Origin: Sphacelaria rigidula
Lineage: Eukaryota; Phaeophyceae; Sphacelariales
Length of the DNA: 21,713 nucleotides
Assembly (NCBI GenBank): GCA_964200075.2
Contig: CAXNAA020000391.1
Coordinates: 1-21,713 of the forward strand
Direction of reading: 5' to 3'
The position numbers and the translations under genes are program-made. Below, piece after piece: positions 1 through 9,136 of the stretch (the stretch's first letter is position 1; the number at the start of each line of letters is the position of its first letter). The notes beneath the pieces are model-generated. The model saw only the letters and a program-made list of their open reading frames with translations. It had not been told where the DNA came from and ran no database searches.

Positions 1-279
1 AAAAGGGTACTCTCACAGGCTCTCATTTTCGGCGCGGTAGTTTAGCCCAGTAACACTTATCAAAGTGAAAGAAATGGTGGGATATGCAGCCCAGAGACCT
101 TGGGCGTGGGGCTGGGGTCCTGGAACGTGTTTTCGAGGTGTTGAGCCAGCGTGCAGCGCCGCGCGCCAAAGCGAAAAATGCGCTACCCTTTTTTGCTCCA
201 AAAGCACAAGGGTGTACCCTTTTTTGTATGTTGCCCAATAAAAATTGGCTTAAGACTGGGGTCCCATGCACCGTAGGCA

Positions 280-600
280 AGGTAGATACCCTACCGTACC
301 CGCCCAATCGGGTATTTTCAAATGTCGTACCTACGATACCCTCGATACCTTCGATAACACGGTATTTCGAGATTTCAATACCTACCGTACCCGCTCAATC
401 AGGTATTTTCAAATCTCATTCCTACAATGCCTACGATACCTACGCTACCACGGTTTTCGAGTTTTCAATACCTGCTGTACCCGCTTCATCCGGTATTTTC
501 AAAACTCATACCTACGATACCCACGCATACTACGGTATGGGATACCCCGGTAAATACCGGGGGTATACACGGTCAATACCGGGATTGTACCCGGGAAATA
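280..600 (+). repeat. TACC-rich dispersed repeat, copy A (three 90-bp units plus hairpin)
   Basis: There are three tandem units of about 90 bp, with equivalent points at about 291, 382 and 472. Each has the order TACCGTACCCGC, GGTATTTTCAAA, repeated CTACGATACC, then CACGGTATTTCGAGATTTCAA. The array ends in a hairpin at about 542-567 (ATACCCCGGTA, AA, TACCGGGGGTAT), with more TACCGGG words to 604. Open frames across it are by-products of the repeat. Confidence 0.85.
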
Positions 601-1054
601 CCGGACGCGATGCACTCCCCACGGTTTAGCAGGTGGCCCCAACTTACATGGGCCAGGAGTTGTGGTACGTCTTGTTTTCACGAGTAATATACACCAAGAT
701 TCCCCCTGGCTTTCGTGTTCGGATCGATTCGAATGAACCTATTATGTAGTAGTATGAAGTGCGGTCGAATTCTGAATTGATAGGTCCCCCGCATTTGTGT
801 TCCTAGAAGGCTTGAGCTCAAATTTATAATAAGTAGCGTGCGGATGAAAACTACAAAACAATAAAGCAATAAAGCTGAGCCTTTTCGATCGAAAACATGC
901 GGTCGAAAGGCACAAAGCGACACTTGACTCTTATTTTACAGACCACAACGCCACGTAACACCCGTTCACAGAACCATGCAAACTCCATCCAACTAATTCT
1001 CAGCTACCACCGCAACCCTGCAGCATCGAGTACGAGTTGAGCACAGGGAACAAG
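601..1054. other. Non-coding stretch
   Basis: No gene was recognised. A perfect 14-nt palindrome TTTTCGATCGAAAA lies at 882-895. Short open frames here lack any conserved motif. Confidence 0.5.
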
Positions 1055-1344
1055 GTTTTCGTAAGATTGAGAATAGAGCGCTGATTGAGAATGGCTTTGA
1101 TCATTCGCTCTAACTTGAGCTAATTATTTATTCCGTGTGTGCTTTTCTCTGCCTCCATCACTGGCGTGTGCTTACAGCTACACGTCGACTTCTTATTCAG
1201 GGATATCAAGAGCCTCAGTGACAGCCTACTGCAAAAAGCATATCGAGCCTCGTGGAAGGGCATTTCGGAACGAAACGATTCATTCACTAATTGCCCATTT
1301 TCCACTCTCGATCGTATCCTCTATACTCTCAATCTCACGAAAAC
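1055..1344. mobile_element. Candidate MITE with 21-bp terminal inverted repeats
   Basis: The left end GTTTTCGTAAGATTGAGAAT at 1055 matches the inverse of the right end at 1344 (GTTTTCGTGAGATTGAGAGT) at 19 of the first 21 positions. Weaker matching continues inward for about 20 bp. The interior has no transposase. No clear target-site duplication was seen, which lowers confidence. Its size (290 bp) suits a non-autonomous DNA transposon. Confidence 0.55.
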
Positions 1345-1889
1345 AATATTAGGGATACATACACTGCAGTAGTTGGGTATGCTTTAATTTTTTGTTGGCG
1401 AAAACAAGCGCATCTTCTTTCTTGCTAGGATCAGCGACGGAACTACGTGGTACCGTGGGCAACCGAGTCGCGTACACGCTCATGGACAGTACAGGCAGTA
1501 CAAAGCTGTACGTTGTTGAAGTCCTTTTCACGTGGCTTTGTAACCGAAGAGAGCTGATAGTCCTGGCTTGTCTGCACCGCACGTTGCCGGCTTCTCTCTG
1601 AAATCCTACTGTACGAAACACGCACACACGCGCTCAAGACACACTGCTTGCAAGCAGTGCACACAGTACAGACTGTACTGTACAAGAGTGACCATGTACT
1701 GTTTCACGAATTTCACTGTTCTTTTTCGATCGAAAGCTTGAAAACTCGCTTGGGCTCAACTCGACAAAAATGAGCGATTTTTGCTCAAATCAATTCCACC
1801 GCCCCATTTTTTCGACTGAAAAAAAAAGTGCTAAGGCACGCCATGAAACGCTTCTCCGCACTGCCGGATCGCAGTTTTGAAATCGGTTT
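1345..1889. other. Non-coding stretch with GTAC-rich words
   Basis: No conserved protein was seen on either strand. It holds clustered CAGTACAG and CTGTACTGTACA words near 1480-1510 and 1663-1685, and a palindrome TTTCGATCGAAA at 1724-1735. Confidence 0.45.
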
Positions 1890-2235
1890 AGAGGGTAGGG
1901 TAGGTACCCGGTACCGGTATGTGGTACATCTCATACCCTGCCGATACTGACCCGGTCGGGTAGTTTCAAATGTCATACCTACGATACCCACGATACCACG
2001 GTATTTTGAGATACCAGTACGTACCGTACCCTCTAAATCAGGTATTTTCAAATGTCATACCTACGACACCTACGATACCGCGGAATTTCGAGATTTCAAT
2101 ACCTACCGTACCCGCTCAACCAGGTGTTTTCAAAACTCATACCTACGGTACCCACGCATACCACGGTATGGGATACCCCGGTAAACACCGGGGGTACGCT
2201 CGGTACGGTACCTTACCTACGATTCCCGTGGACTG
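1890..2235 (+). repeat. TACC-rich dispersed repeat, copy B
   Basis: This is the same element as at 280-600, in the same orientation. It has three units (starts about 1934, 2022 and 2104; period 82-88 bp) with the GGTATTTTCAAATGTCATACCTACGA core, followed by the same hairpin word near 2171-2196. It differs from copy A by scattered substitutions and small deletions, so the two are old relatives, not a recent duplication. Confidence 0.85.
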
Positions 2236-2489
2236 GTCTGTTCGTGTTCGTTTTTCTTTCGTTGCTTTTCTCTGTTTTTTTGCTCTGTTAGATCTCTCAT
2301 TTCTCTTCCATCGCCCCACTTTATTGAGTTTCTTCTAGCGTGTATTCTCCGGGGGAATTTTCTTGCGACCGCGTGCGTCTTGCGACCGCGGCTGTGTACG
2401 TCGCGGGTTGTTGCAGATGTCACAATCGCTGCCAAACCCCCCCTCCCTCCCCTTCCCCCCCAGAGGAGACATTGCCGTTCCATCGACAG

Positions 2490-2545
2490 GTGTGGATGTT
2501 GCTCGTAGCTGCGGCAATCGACGGATGCACTAGCTGTATGTACAG
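2490..2545 (+). pseudogene. Inverted copy of MFS exon 4
   Basis: This plus-strand copy of exon 4 has the acceptor CGACAG intact, but the donor has changed to AG|GTTAGG. It reads the same TM4 segment with a Val-to-Met difference. No other MFS exon lies nearby on the plus strand, so it cannot form a gene here. It lies antisense in the intron downstream of exon 4. Confidence 0.75.
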
Positions 2546-2639
2546 GTTAGGGAAGGACATCAATGAGTCAGTCGAGGGGCGTGAAATGCAGAAATGAACT
2601 TCACGCCCCTCGACTGACTCATTGATGCCCTTCCCTTAC

Positions 2640-2695
2640 CTGTACACACAGCTAGTGCATCCGTCGATTGCCGCAGCTACGAGCAACATCCACAC
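2640..2695 (-). CDS. MFS transporter exon 4 (TM4), inside a palindrome
   Basis: This 56-nt exon encodes VWMLLVAAAIDGCTSCVY and the first two bases of an Arg codon. The Ile-Asp-Gly-Cys-Thr-Ser core matches the TM4 region of MFS proteins of this type. The acceptor CGACAG and the consensus donor AG|GTAAGG both lie inside the 109-bp near-perfect inner arm of the inverted repeat. The phase (0 in, 2 out) fits exon 3. The mirror copy at 2490-2545 on the plus strand has Met in place of the last Val and a weaker donor, GTTAGG, so this copy is taken as the functional one. Confidence 0.75.
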
Positions 2696-5600
2696 CTGTC
2701 GACGGAACGACAAACCCCCCGGGTGGGAAGGGTGAGGGGGGTTGGCAGCACGTGATTGATTGCTTGATTGATCGTGACAAATTCACCAACCCGCAACGAG
2801 CACAGCCTCCGTCAGAAGACGCGAGAAAAAAAAACGGAGAGTACGCGCTATTTTATCAGCAGCTCTTGTTTCACACATGAGAGTGGCATGACATCTCTTA
2901 TAGGGCATTTCGGGTCCTTAAGAAAAGACCGCGACAGTTCCCTGCCGCATGCAGCTTCACGCGAGGAGACCACGCAAAACACAAGGGAAGACATATACAC
3001 TGTCTGTACGGTCGCATGAGCTTGTACAGTGTACTTATCTGCAGCGCTTTTCCAGCTTGGAGCCAGAGTAATCCGTACGTGCGCCGCAAAAACGAATGAA
3101 GGAAATTTCCGTCATCATGAAATGAACCACGCAAGACTGTACAACACCACAGGCCAAGAACGTGACAGTGTGGCTATGACTGATCAAAACGTGCGAAGAC
3201 TTGAAATGACCGCGCCCACGAAACAGGGGTACCTTACAAGTATTTTCGCTCATGGTAATATGTGTCTTTCTTTTCTGTGCGTGCGTAGTTTCAAGATGTA
3301 CGTTTGAACAAATTACACCCGACGGCGGAAAGCACACTTTATCAATGCAACGTCTACTGAACGTGTGTGTGATACTCCTCTGTGTGCATGTGTGTGCAAT
3401 ACATCAACAATTTAAAAACGGATCTCACGAAAATATCGACAAGGCCATGAGGAACAGATCGCCGTCTTTTCCCTCGTCATACCCCCCCCCCCCCTCCGCC
3501 TTCACCATAGCATATCTGCATGGCCAAGTGGACGCGGCGAAAAAAATGAAATTGCGATTTCGGATGGGGGACCTGGACCTTCCAGAAAGAAGAGATACAC
3601 CAGTAGTCGAGAGGAGGAGGAAGTAGATGCACACAATTGCCCCAGTGGCAAAGCAGTAGAGAGCAGAACTCATAGAGTTGCAGAATGTGAACCATAATAC
3701 CTCACGTTGGAAATGAGCACGACTCAACTTGGGGGTTTTCTCGCGTATATTTTTCTACATAACTCGAGTTTGCTAGCGTCGATAGAATTTGGCAAAATAA
3801 ATAGATCGTATTGCCCCCCCAGTGACCAAGTTAGTGTCAGTCGATGTTATCGGGCGATACGAGTAGATACTCCGTTTGTCAAGAGGGTGTTATTGACCGC
3901 GAAACATAATTGTTCGGCTCTAGTGTAATAAGACGGTAGAGTTCCAAAACCTATGCCTTTTTATTTGTTCACAAGTACGATCGGGACAGGCTCGATCGAT
4001 CGAAAATACCGACGAGTCAGAAGCTGGGCTGGAAAGTGGCAGGACCCCCGATGACAATATTGAGTACGGATAACTATATTTCCTTGGAATGTGGAGCGGA
4101 TACTAGTGTCTTCAGGTCCCCAGCCTGATGAGAGGTGAAAAGCGAACGAACCCAAGAAAATCGCCAATAACGAAGAAATCACCAGATTTCCCACTTTGAA
4201 CGTGGGGTACTGTATACAAGGAGAAACGAGACGTGCTAGAGGGGAAAATGCGGGACGTGAACGAAGGTGGCATAGAATCGTTTCATGCATTAGACAGTAG
4301 CGAGAAGACGATGGCCACAATAGGAGATAGATGGCGACCACAGACGGCAACACAGCACGGGGATAAGATATGTAATATGAAATGTTTTTGCGTAATATAT
4401 GAAAGGAACGTCATGAGCACCTGATTGTTGGACGTGTCTCTCCGTCTCGAAAGGGGTGCGTGGTCAATGGTGAAACAACTAAGGTGAGAAACAAATGAGT
4501 ACGCCCCCCCCTTCCCCCCAAGACGAGTCCGTGCTCCCATGGGATCAACCCATCCCTCTCTCATGGTGACTGCCGTACGATGATTTAGGAGCGTTTTCAA
4601 CAACGCGAATTTCTTCCATTTTACATTCAGGAATTGGAAGGTGAATCTTTTGAGCAAAGCAACTGAGAATATGCGTCGTCTGTTTTTTCAAACAGACGTG
4701 AACCACAAGAAAACAACATCAGCATACTCATCACTCAATCCTGCAGCCCATCCGCATTCGTCGAAATACGGCCAATGATCCTTGTCACGCTTTCCAGCCA
4801 TGGAAACATACAAGAACAAGAAAATATTGCTGTCGGAGAACGAACCCCCAACATGATGCCGTGAACCGAAGTTGACGTCCAGATACCACCACCTTGATCA
4901 TTGAACAACAATTTTTCCACCTGAGAAATACCCCCCCCCCCCCCCCTCAACCCCACGTAAGAAGGAACAAAAAGTTACACGCGACTGCCAACCAAAGGAG
5001 ATGAGGACGACTTTGGCGCTTCGTGTGCGCTTGATGATGCACAATATAATTAAAAACAGGTGTACGTAACCCTTGTGCCTGCAGGAAAGGTCGATCAACA
5101 ACAGTTTTTGAAGAAATATTTTATATGCGGGTAAATACCTCCCCCCGCCCGGCTAAAGATGGACGCATCGCCTTCTGTAAAAGAGCACGAGCCATGGTCG
5201 CTCTCGAACAAAAAACTTTGAACAATAAAAAAAACACCATAATAAAAACTCGGCTGCGATCTCGCTTTCGAAGGAAAATAAGAGTAACGAACTCATTCAA
5301 ACTAATGAAAACGCCCCTCCCTCCCGCCATCCCCACCTTTCGACTGAAGTATGTTATCGTGAACCCGGTGCCCAGCCCCAGAGCGCTTAGCGCCATGAAT
5401 GGCCGGCGCCCGTACTTGTCGCTCATGCTGGCGTGAAAGTTCACCGTAAGGAGGGTAAAGAAAGCATCCGTCGAAGCGAGAAGACCGTAAACCGTAGCAG
5501 ACTTAGCTGTCACCTGAGAGACCGTATCATATTCAGGCAGGTGTTGCGGGCAAGGTGGGGAAGGGGGATGGGGGTGAGCGTGGGGTTTGGGGATGTACTT

Positions 5601-7994
5601 ATGATGATGCATGTCGGAGTCGTGGGACCATTGACCTTGCATCCCTACAATGCCGAGATGGAGCACGCCGGGTGTTCGCCGGACCAGGGTCGCAATCACC
5701 AATCACCAAGCGCAGAGCGCCGTGATGTGTTCGGCGAGTTGAATGAAGGGTGAGCTGCATCCTGCTAAAAATGTTCAGCCCGAAGCGCACTATTTGTCTT
5801 GCGTATGAATGTCAGCCTACAATGAGCTGCTACATATTTTGGTATCGCCACTCCCAGAGACAGCTCGGGGGTTGGGGGGTGGTCTGCGCAGAATCGTTAT
5901 TTTCCTGCAAGCAAACACTACGGTGAGATCACCAACCTCTCCCCAACAGGACCGATTTGAGTGCTGGTCAGCCGCGCTAATCTTGTATGTAGCAGTTGTC
6001 AAACAGTTTCATCAAGGTGGAGGGTCGGGAGAGGGTGCAGGGTGCGGGCGAGTGGAGATGGCGGAAAGAATAGACAGAAAAATACGATAGAATCTTGGAG
6101 GTACACAGCTTTTCATCTACAGTAAACGTATGTAAATGTACGGCTGTACACGTTCTACACTGCACGGGGGGGGGGGGAAATCAGTCACATGAGCGAAGGC
6201 CTACAGGAAAACGAAATGCAGTTGTCGACCTTGGACAAGGGGGCGCCAATATGTGTTGCTAAAATAGCGCAGTCGCATGGTATTCTTCGAGCTTCAAGAG
6301 CAGTGCCTTTGGACATGCATCCTTACAGCTTTGGCTATAATACATAATAATACATATATGCCATGATCGCCGGGTCGTGATGTGCTTATATTTCAACCCA
6401 AAAACGTACAGGTGCTGACCGAGGGAAAAAAGCAACTGGTCCTTCACAATTATGGTAACGTCCCGCTTCAACAGGGTAGCATCTGTACAGACAGCTTGTC
6501 ACATGTGTCAATGTTGATCCTACAGCATAAAGGTTTGAGCTTCGAGTGGCTATACTGTCCACAGGGGGGAGGCACCGGGTCCATTTTTCGTCAAATATTT
6601 TTCACCACTCACGTCTTCAGGCTTTACACGACAGAAATCAGCTACCGCCTGAGGGGGAAAACTGCATAGAATTGTATCTGTTGGGAATTGAACTCCCTAC
6701 TCCATCCAAGCTGGCTGGCTGTAAGCTGCATCGGTTACACCCCCGGGGCGCGGCGGTCAGTTTCTCTTCAATAAACAATGGCGCATGTGATTCCATAATT
6801 ATCGTACCGTCCAAAGATGGAATACACATAAGAATGTACAGTTCTCTTCCGGCCAAAGCCCGCACTCGAATTTTGCATTTAAATTTCACCGGGAGAAGAA
6901 GAGAACTCCTGCGGTACTCGTAGATATATATATTGCTGCAGAGACGGGCCGTGCCGTACCACAAAAAATAAAAAATCGCGATGTACAAGGCGTCCAGTTG
7001 GATGGGCGCAGGTCAGCAACGACACGGAAGTACCGTAGACTGCTGCAAAACACGTTCGGTCAAGAACGAAATAATTATGCCCGAAAAGACCTTCCGCTCC
7101 CGGTGGAGAAACGTACCGCCTTGGAGCCGGTGATCATCTCGTTCACGACTCTGGGTAGTCCCGGAATAGTCAACGCCATAGCCAGGACGTACAGGAACGC
7201 TGAGAACATGGGCCACCTGTCATTTTGAAAATCGTGTGTGGGGTATAACAGCAATCTGCGTTTACAATTATTTGCCTGGGCGACACAGTCAGGGGCGGTG
7301 TTTTCCAGAAACGGCCTCTCATGTGCAGGAATCGCCATAAGCAGGGTCCTCGGCCACACACCTGCCATGAGAGCTGACAGCTCGTGCAAGGTGGACAAAT
7401 CGTTTCGTTCTGCCACCCCCCCTCCCCTCCCTGCCCCCGAAAGTAGGCGGTGGGTGTAGGTCGCCAGTGACGGCTGAAAACATTGAGCGCGCTAGACAAG
7501 GTTCATAACACGTATTGGCGATCAACAATATCAACAATATAGGCGAAAAAAATGCGTATGGCTCTGCGCTGTTTACCGGCATCACACCCGAGGAGTACCC
7601 CAGAACCTCGTTGCTGACATCACTTTTTGTCCCCCCCCCCCTGCCCACCTCTCTTCCCTCTTGTTTTTTCGCGCACACACCTAAAACTAATCCCCGAGCC
7701 TTCTCCCTTCAGAGTCTTGGTAGTTTTCTGGTGGATCTTTGCTCTTCCTTTCTTAGCGCTGTCTCGCGCCCGCCCGCCGCCGCGCAACGTCACGGCCAAG
7801 GTGGCGGTGGTCGAATTGTCCTCCTTCATCGTGCTTCCCACATAGGCCGCTCTCCGAGCCGCAGCAGAAGCACCAGCACGGCCACCATCACTCGCTACTA
7901 CCGTGTGGTGAATATCTATTGGTGGTGGCGCTGCCTTTTGTCCTTCGTCCTCTACAAGCAAGCCAGGCTTCGAGTCGTCCACGCTGCTACCCAT
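2640..7994 (-). CDS. MFS transporter, 5' part of a spliced gene (4 exons seen)
   Basis: This is the N-terminal part of a major facilitator superfamily membrane transporter. The model joins 7994-7681, 7216-7117, 5513-5337 and 2695-2640 on the minus strand, about 215 residues. Every junction is GT-AG and the phases agree (2, 0, 0, then 2 open). Order seen: a soluble Ser/Gly/Lys-rich extension (1-105), TM1 (about 106-125), TM2 (about 146-163), the family signature loop HASMSDKYGRRPF (about 165-177, matching motif A G-x-L-x-D-x-x-G-R-R), TM3 (about 177-194) and TM4 (198-215). MFS proteins normally have 12 helices, so about two thirds are missing. I found no TM5 onward on the minus strand below 2640, so the rest lies beyond the window or the gene is broken. 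The substrate cannot be predicted. The motif A loop resembles the drug:H+ antiporter and MFSD14-like groups, which is known from the family and not shown here. Confidence 0.8.
2696..5336 (-). other. MFS intron 3 (about 2.6 kb)
   Basis: It lies between the GTGGGG donor at 5336 and the CGACAG acceptor ending at 2696. Inside are several homopolymer C runs on the plus strand (G on the transcript): about 14 at 3481, C-rich at 4503-4518, and about 17 at 4930. The last 155 nt before exon 4 belong to the right arm of the palindrome. No supported gene was seen on either strand. A 124-codon open frame on the plus strand from 3252 is probably chance. Confidence 0.55.
5337..5513 (-). CDS. MFS transporter exon 3 (TM2, motif A, TM3)
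   Basis: This is a 177-nt exon (59 codons, phase 0 at both ends). The acceptor CTCTCAG precedes 5513 and the donor AAG|GTGGGG begins at 5336. The encoded segment carries TM2 (YGLLASTDAFFTLLTVNF), the conserved cytosolic loop with Ser-Asp-Lys-x-Gly-Arg-Arg, and TM3 (MALSALGLGTGFTITYF). This exon is the main evidence that the gene is MFS. The open frame extends further at both ends, but those flanks are low-complexity His/Pro or basic sequence that does not look conserved and reads as intron. Confidence 0.85.
5514..7116 (-). other. MFS intron 2 (1603 bp) with a tRNA-like insertion
   Basis: It is bounded by GTACGT at 7116 and CTCTCAG ending at 5514. It contains a tRNA-like or SINE-like relic at 6683-6760 and a run of about 11 G on the plus strand near 6166-6176. 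No exon with MFS character was found inside it, and the phases on both sides match without one. Confidence 0.6.
6683..6760 (-). repeat. tRNA-like (SINE-type) relic, copy 1
   Basis: Read on the minus strand it begins with a CCGCCGCGCCCCGGG block and TGTAACCGATGCA, followed about 40 nt later by a B-box-like GAGTTCAATTCC (6684-6695). The same order appears at 18741-18828. The A box is eroded. It lies in intron 2 of the MFS gene, in the gene's orientation. A chance resemblance is possible, and the second copy is the main support. Confidence 0.4.
7117..7216 (-). CDS. MFS transporter exon 2 (TM1)
   Basis: This is a 100-nt exon with acceptor ATGACAG before 7216 and a strong donor GTACGT at 7116-7111. 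It completes the codon split in exon 1 and encodes 33 residues. FLYVLAMALTIPGLP is the first transmembrane helix, with the Pro-Gly-Leu-Pro end typical of MFS TM1, followed by a short polar loop. Confidence 0.75.
7217..7680 (-). other. MFS intron 1 (464 bp)
   Basis: It runs from the GTGTGT donor at 7680 to the ATGACAG acceptor ending at 7217. On the transcribed strand it is rich in G runs: a run of about ten G around 7631-7640 and a cluster of four G runs about 7416-7440. No other feature was seen. Confidence 0.55.
7681..7994 (-). CDS. MFS transporter exon 1 (cytosolic N-terminal extension)
   Basis: The proposed start is the ATG at 7994, the first true ATG in a frame open from at least 8294. 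The open frame upstream has no other ATG, so a further upstream exon cannot be excluded. The encoded 104 residues are hydrophilic, with acidic, Ala-rich and then Lys/Arg-rich stretches and no signal peptide, as expected for a cytosolic tail before TM1. The donor AG|GTGTGT (intron starts at 7680) leaves phase 2, exactly what exon 2 needs. An alternative donor further upstream could shorten the exon. The extension has no recognised domain. Confidence 0.55.
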
Positions 7995-9136
7995 GTCATC
8001 GAGATGTCCACCTCGGATGCTTAGCAGAACTTGCTCCAAATTGCTGCTGCCGCCGCTGCTACGGTGAGTTCTTCTGCGTGCGTTAACGCCAGCTGTGCCG
8101 GGGAAACCATCACCGTTGCCGCCAGCAATGCTGCCGGTTCGCCGCCATCCGCTGTAGGATCTGTGCAAGGAGGCGGACGTGGCGCACGCGCATGCAGGGT
8201 GTGGCCGTGAAGCGAAGGCCACTTGTCGGTTGTATTTTCTGAAACGCGAAAATGCGAAGGAACATGGTGGTCCGCGCGGCTGTGCAGCGTTCACGGTACA
8301 GAAGACGGTAAGTGTCGGCGTGTGCTTAGTACCCGTTGGTGATAATTATTTTCAACGCGCGCCCCTACTTCCAGTAATTCACTCGACAGGGGAGAACATT
8401 CCACCTCCATGACAAGAATTTCGAAGTAAAGTTTCAAGTTTTCATCATCGTTTTCAATGAGATCACGATACTTTTATGTTTATCGAAAAATCTCGAACGA
8501 CACGCCTACCACATCTTGTTACGAAATCCGCGGTTACACCCTGCAGGTTCGGTAATGAAATCGCAGTGCATATTCGATCATGCTCTGATGAGAAAATAAT
8601 GTACTGATATTCGATGTCCATACTTTACTGCTACATATACTGTACATGTAGTACCCTTGTACTCTGTACTGAAGAAGATACGAAAGATGGGCTGGATGTC
8701 GACTCTTTCTACATTCGTGTACACCTAAAGGCATAGGCATACAGTCAGGCTCCCATTTACATCCTTCGGGGAGGGGATGAGTTGGTACTACCGAAGGTAC
8801 TAGCATCTTGGGGTGGAGGGGGGGAGAGGGATACCGATCCGATGCAACCCTATAGCACGTTTGGTGTCATATTCCAGGGCGGTAATTTGGGTCGGTTATG
8901 TTTTTGGCCCATGTGGGTAAATTGCTAGGGTTGTGACAAGGTAGAAATAAACGAAATCATTTATATATACATATCGGCGAGCACAGTGGACGGTCCAACG
9001 AAGCAAATATCATTCGCAGTGCGGGCGCCAATCGACCCCCCTGCGGCTGGCGAGGACGGGCTGTTGGGAGCGCCGCTGAAGGCAAAAAAAGCGCGAAACT
9101 TTCGCTTCATTTCTGATCAAAATTGGTGGTGTTCAG
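7995..9136. other. Upstream region of the MFS gene, no further gene recognised
   Basis: The first 300 bases are GC-rich and still open in the exon-1 frame, so they may be 5' UTR or extra coding sequence. Beyond about 8400 the sequence is AT-richer and includes GTAC-rich words at 8630-8670. No promoter element could be assigned with confidence. Confidence 0.4.

Larger units (their letters stand above)
2336..2850. repeat. Large palindrome (inverted duplication of MFS exon 4 and flanks)
   Basis: The inner arms 2477-2585 and 2600-2708 are reverse complements of each other over 109 bp, with about four mismatches that I counted, around a 14-nt loop (2586-2599). The homology continues outward, with indels and lower identity, to about 2336 and 2850. 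Both outer tips read TAGCG...TATTCTCC or its inverse, so the structure is about 515 bp, possibly flanked by TA. Each arm carries one copy of MFS exon 4 with its splice sites. This is most simply an inverted duplication of a gene piece. A foldback or MITE-like element that captured the exon is the alternative. Confidence 0.9.

Noticed and set aside
3252-3626. 124-codon plus-strand frame with a hydrophobic start
   Set aside because: It lies antisense in intron 3, crosses a homopolymer C run and a low-complexity stretch, and resembles no family. It is likely chance.
3961-4353. Minus-strand frame with hydrophobic stretches, considered as a further MFS exon
   Set aside because: No MFS motif, and the phases of exons 3 and 4 join directly, so no extra exon is needed there.
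7515-8024. 169-codon plus-strand frame opposite MFS exon 1
   Set aside because: It is the shadow of the minus-strand exon, in low-complexity GC-rich sequence, and has no known domain.
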